A DNA stretch of 64,000 nt from JAYOEY01 sp038116945. GTDB lineage: Bacteria; Pseudomonadota; Alphaproteobacteria; MPNO01; UBA2964. The notes beneath the pieces are model-generated. The model saw only the letters and a program-made list of their open reading frames with translations. It ran no database searches and had not been told where the DNA came from. Positions 62,243-64,000 of this stretch are shown here, one piece after another. The DNA is taken from NCBI GenBank assembly GCA_038116945.1, contig JAYOEY010000006.1, positions 62,001 through 126,000 on the forward strand, in the 5' to 3' direction. The stretch's first letter is position 1. The number at the start of each line of letters is the position of its first letter. The position numbers were made by a program, and so were the translations under genes.

Positions 62243-62252
62243 NNNNNNNNNN
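62243..62252. other. Assembly gap (10 N)
   Basis: Ten undetermined bases. The sequence just after the gap repeats 28 bases found 130 bases before it, so the join, gap length and copy number are uncertain. Confidence 0.98.
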
Positions 62253-62280
62253 TCGGGGAAAACCCGGTGTCGCGCCGGGG
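62253..62280. repeat. 28-base direct repeat, copy 2
   Basis: Identical to 62113-62140. Its last eight bases are also the outer left arm of the palindrome at 62273-62314. Confidence 0.9.
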
Positions 62281-62314
62281 CAAGGGAATAACCGGTTATT
62301 CCCTTGCCCCGGCG
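62273..62314. repeat. 42-base perfect palindrome
   Basis: The arms 62273-62293 and 62294-62314 are exact reverse complements over 21 bases with no spacer; the centre reads AATAACCGGTTATT. It is not followed by a T-run on either side. It could be a cruciform-forming repeat, an operator for a dimeric regulator, or an artefact of joining at the gap. Confidence 0.85.
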
Positions 62315-62635
62315 GCCCAGAATGCCGGAGCCGAATTAATCGTCCATGAACGGCAAACGCGTCCGGGTCGACGAAACCGGAGCCGGGATAAAGGATTTTC
62401 GACAGGAAAAAGCAAGATGTCTGCGTTATAGAGTGCCCGGGCCGGCGTTTCCGGTTTCCCGGCGCCGCTCCCGCCGACGCGGCGCCGATCATCGACGTCC
62501 GCATATCACCGACCCATGTTGAGCCGGGCCGGACGGTGAAATTATTGCGGTCAGGAAGCGGCGACGAATAAGATGCGGAATTGCAGTTCAGCGACGGCGT
62601 GAGAATGAACGCACACACGATCGGAACGGCTTGAA

Positions 62636-63592
62636 ATGGCGCAGGGAAAGCGAACGGCTATCCGGATCGCTGCTATTTTGTGCCTTTCGTGCTTCTCTCA
62701 CGGGGCAACGGCTTTGCCCTTGAACGATCCGGCGGCCGCGACGCCTGGCAGCTCGAACAACAGAAGTTTTCCCGGAATAATCGGCGAAACCGCACCGGCG
62801 ACCGATCCAGAAACGACCGCTGAGGTCCCTTCGATTCCGGAAATATCATCGGAACTGACCCGATCGGTCTCGGAATCTCCCGAGCTTGGGGTTGGGTCGA
62901 CCGACGGCCTGGAATTGTTGGAAGCGGCCGATGCACCCGCTGTTGGATCCTGGCTGTCGGCAACGCCACGCGGCGAATCGCTCGAAGATGTCGCTCGGGC
63001 GCTTGTGAACAGCGCCGAAAGCAGACCGTCCCGCCGAGCGAGCCCGCAACAAGGAAACGGCCGCGAGGGCGGTGCCGGACTTTCCTTGATCGCGTCGTTC
63101 ATGAGCATGGAACTGAGCCCGGAGGTTATCCAGGCCATCGCCCAGATCACGACACCGTCGTTCGATTTCAGGGGCGCCGTTTCTTTCAGCGTGTTCGGAA
63201 TGGGAGATTTTGCCTTTACGAGATCGGCAACCCCGGGGCTGATCAGCCTCACCGACCGTTCGAGCGGCTCCACCATCTCGATCAATTTTGGCGAGCGCCT
63301 GCGACCCACGCCTTATAACGCGGCCCAGAGGGTCCACCATACTCCGGTATACAGCACGGAAATGTCCGACCGTATCCTGCAGGCCCGGGACTGGCTGAAC
63401 GATGCCGCCACCAGTCCCGTAACCATGATTGCGGCAATATCGATCGGTTTGATCGCGGCGTTCTGGAAGATTGCCGGATACGCCAGGCGCAAGAAAAATC
63501 CCCACAGGACCGCTTCGGCAAATCCGGTAAAACGCGCGCGCAGAAAACGCCGTTCGCGTTCGTCGTTCCGCCGCAGCCGAGAAACCGCATAG
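62636..63592 (+). CDS. Secreted protein of the exosortase locus with C-terminal hydrophobic anchor and basic tail
   Basis: The 318-residue protein has a signal peptide (IRIAAILCLSCFSHGATALP), a Ser/Thr/Pro/Glu-rich low-complexity region (residues about 30-150) and a Gly/Ser-rich domain with possible beta repeats (SFDFRGAVSFSVFGMGDFAF). Near residues 263-283 a hydrophobic segment (MIAAISIGLIAAFWKIAGYA) is followed by RRKK and about 30 strongly basic residues. This is the helix-plus-arginine layout of a sorting signal, but no PEP motif precedes it and the tail is too long for canonical PEP-CTERM. No family recognised. Weak SD. Confidence 0.6.
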   Translation: MAQGKRTAIRIAAILCLSCFSHGATALPLNDPAAATPGSSNNRSFPGIIGETAPATDPETTAEVPSIPEISSELTRSVSESPELGVGSTDGLELLEAADAPAVGSWLSATPRGESLEDVARALVNSAESRPSRRASPQQGNGREGGAGLSLIASFMSMELSPEVIQAIAQITTPSFDFRGAVSFSVFGMGDFAFTRSATPGLISLTDRSSGSTISINFGERLRPTPYNAAQRVHHTPVYSTEMSDRILQARDWLNDAATSPVTMIAAISIGLIAAFWKIAGYARRKKNPHRTASANPVKRARRKRRSRSSFRRSRETA

Positions 63593-63719
63593 AGAATGAA
63601 CCGTTTACGCGCTATGGGACGCGCGGTTCGGCCCCTTGCCGTCACGATCGATATGCGGTCACGGATGGCCTGGCAGCACAGACGGCGCCTGACATGATTC
63701 CGTCGGAAAAGCGTGGTCC

Positions 63720-64000
63720 TCAGGCGTCGTGAACTTGCCGGAGAAACGATTCGAACATCAGGATGCTCCAGAGAATGGCGCTGTGTTCGCGAACGCCCGA
63801 CTGGTGATCGTCAACCAGCGTCTTCAGGAAATCCCGGTCGAATATCCCGGTATCGGCCAGCACCGGCCCGGTAACGGTTTCCCGGACCCGGTCCTTCAGC
63901 GGGCCGCGGAACCATGCCGCCAGCGGGATTGAGAACCCCATTTTGGGCCGATACATCACGTCATGGGGCACGAGCGGCTCCAGCGCCTTTTTGAAAATAT
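63720..64000 (-). CDS. Asparagine-synthase-like amidotransferase (exosortase-system type), C-terminal fragment
   Basis: The minus strand from the right edge encodes about 93 C-terminal residues ending in FESFLRQVHDA. The segment VPHDVMYRPKMGFSIPLAAW followed by FRGPLKDRV is diagnostic of the asparagine synthase domain of AsnB-type amidotransferases, which occur in XrtA loci and probably amidate a sugar or peptide of the exported polymer. The start lies beyond base 64000. It converges with the secreted-protein gene. Confidence 0.85.
   Translation of the reverse strand, partial: IFKKALEPLVPHDVMYRPKMGFSIPLAAWFRGPLKDRVRETVTGPVLADTGIFDRDFLKTLVDDHQSGVREHSAILWSILMFESFLRQVHDA

Larger units (their letters stand above)
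61911..62635. other. Large non-coding region with an assembly gap between divergent genes
   Basis: These 725 bases separate the sugar transferase (minus) from the secreted-protein gene (plus). They contain a 28-base direct repeat, a run of A about 13 long near 62204-62216, the N gap, and a 42-base perfect palindrome. Every open frame across them is short, atypical, or crosses the N run. Both divergent promoters should be here, but I see no clear sigma-54 (GG/GC) or sigma-70 boxes. Confidence 0.6.

Noticed and set aside
62157..62618. Minus-strand frame spanning the N gap
   Set aside because: It includes undetermined codons, has no ribosome binding site or domain, and crosses repeats.

Overview
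The window is GC-rich, densely coded chromosomal DNA that looks like a free-living alphaproteobacterium, possibly related to the Rhodospirillales. Support: the dapF-mtaB-ftsY and ffh-rpsP-rimM-trmD-rplS-leuC-leuD gene orders, a DUF2336 protein, a DUF1194 protein, two-gene overlaps of the ATGA/GTGA type, and an XrtA (exosortase A) PrsK/PrsR/PrsT regulon. The sequence is draft quality: a run of 10 N lies at 62243-62252. No tRNA, rRNA, CRISPR array, transposase or phage gene was seen.

Layout. 1-7.0 kb: the N-terminal part of a TPR/O-GlcNAc-transferase-like protein (runs off the left edge), a LysE exporter, asd, a tiny lipoprotein-like gene, an HD-domain protein, a GST and leuB. 7.1-14.1 kb (minus strand): a Bug/TctC receptor gene broken by one in-frame TAA, then leuD, leuC, rplS, trmD, rimM, rpsP and ffh, transcribed from ffh towards leuD. 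14.4-19.2 kb (plus): a degenerate phosphoesterase, a VWA (DUF1194) protein, dapF, mtaB and ftsY. 19.2-20.4 kb: a small accessory patch with a stop-interrupted lipoprotein gene and an AT-rich orphan. 20.4-28.9 kb: Nudix, a small flagellar-type orphan, DUF2336, an orphan molybdopterin dehydrogenase large subunit, YghU, a fumarate-reductase-like flavoprotein with a miniature 2Fe-2S partner, and a ferritin-like protein. 28.9-33.3 kb: pgk, gap and tkt, with a palindromic intergenic repeat. 33.5-39.2 kb: acyl-CoA metabolism (3-hydroxyacyl-CoA dehydrogenase, nitronate monooxygenase, enoyl-CoA hydratase, lipoate-ligase-like, PaaK-like).

39.2-49.3 kb is the most unusual part. It holds a FkbM methyltransferase, a DOPA-dioxygenase-like protein, a fumarylpyruvate-hydrolase-like protein, a MarR regulator, a cupin and gentisate 1,2-dioxygenase. 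Next to them are two tandem, translationally coupled, cobalamin/Fe-S reductive-dehalogenase-like proteins and a complete TRAP transporter. Together they suggest import of an aromatic (perhaps halogenated) acid, reductive removal of a substituent, and ring opening through gentisate to fumarate and pyruvate. The substrate is inferred, not shown.

49.5-64 kb is one flank of an exosortase A / PEP-CTERM exopolysaccharide locus: three glycosyltransferases, a WalW-type deacetylase, the TPR protein PrsT, the sigma-54 response regulator PrsR, the sensor kinase PrsK and an initiating sugar-phosphate transferase. After these come a repeat-rich gap region, a secreted protein with an odd C-terminal anchor, and the end of an asparagine-synthase-like amidotransferase that runs off the right edge. 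The exosortase itself is not in the window.
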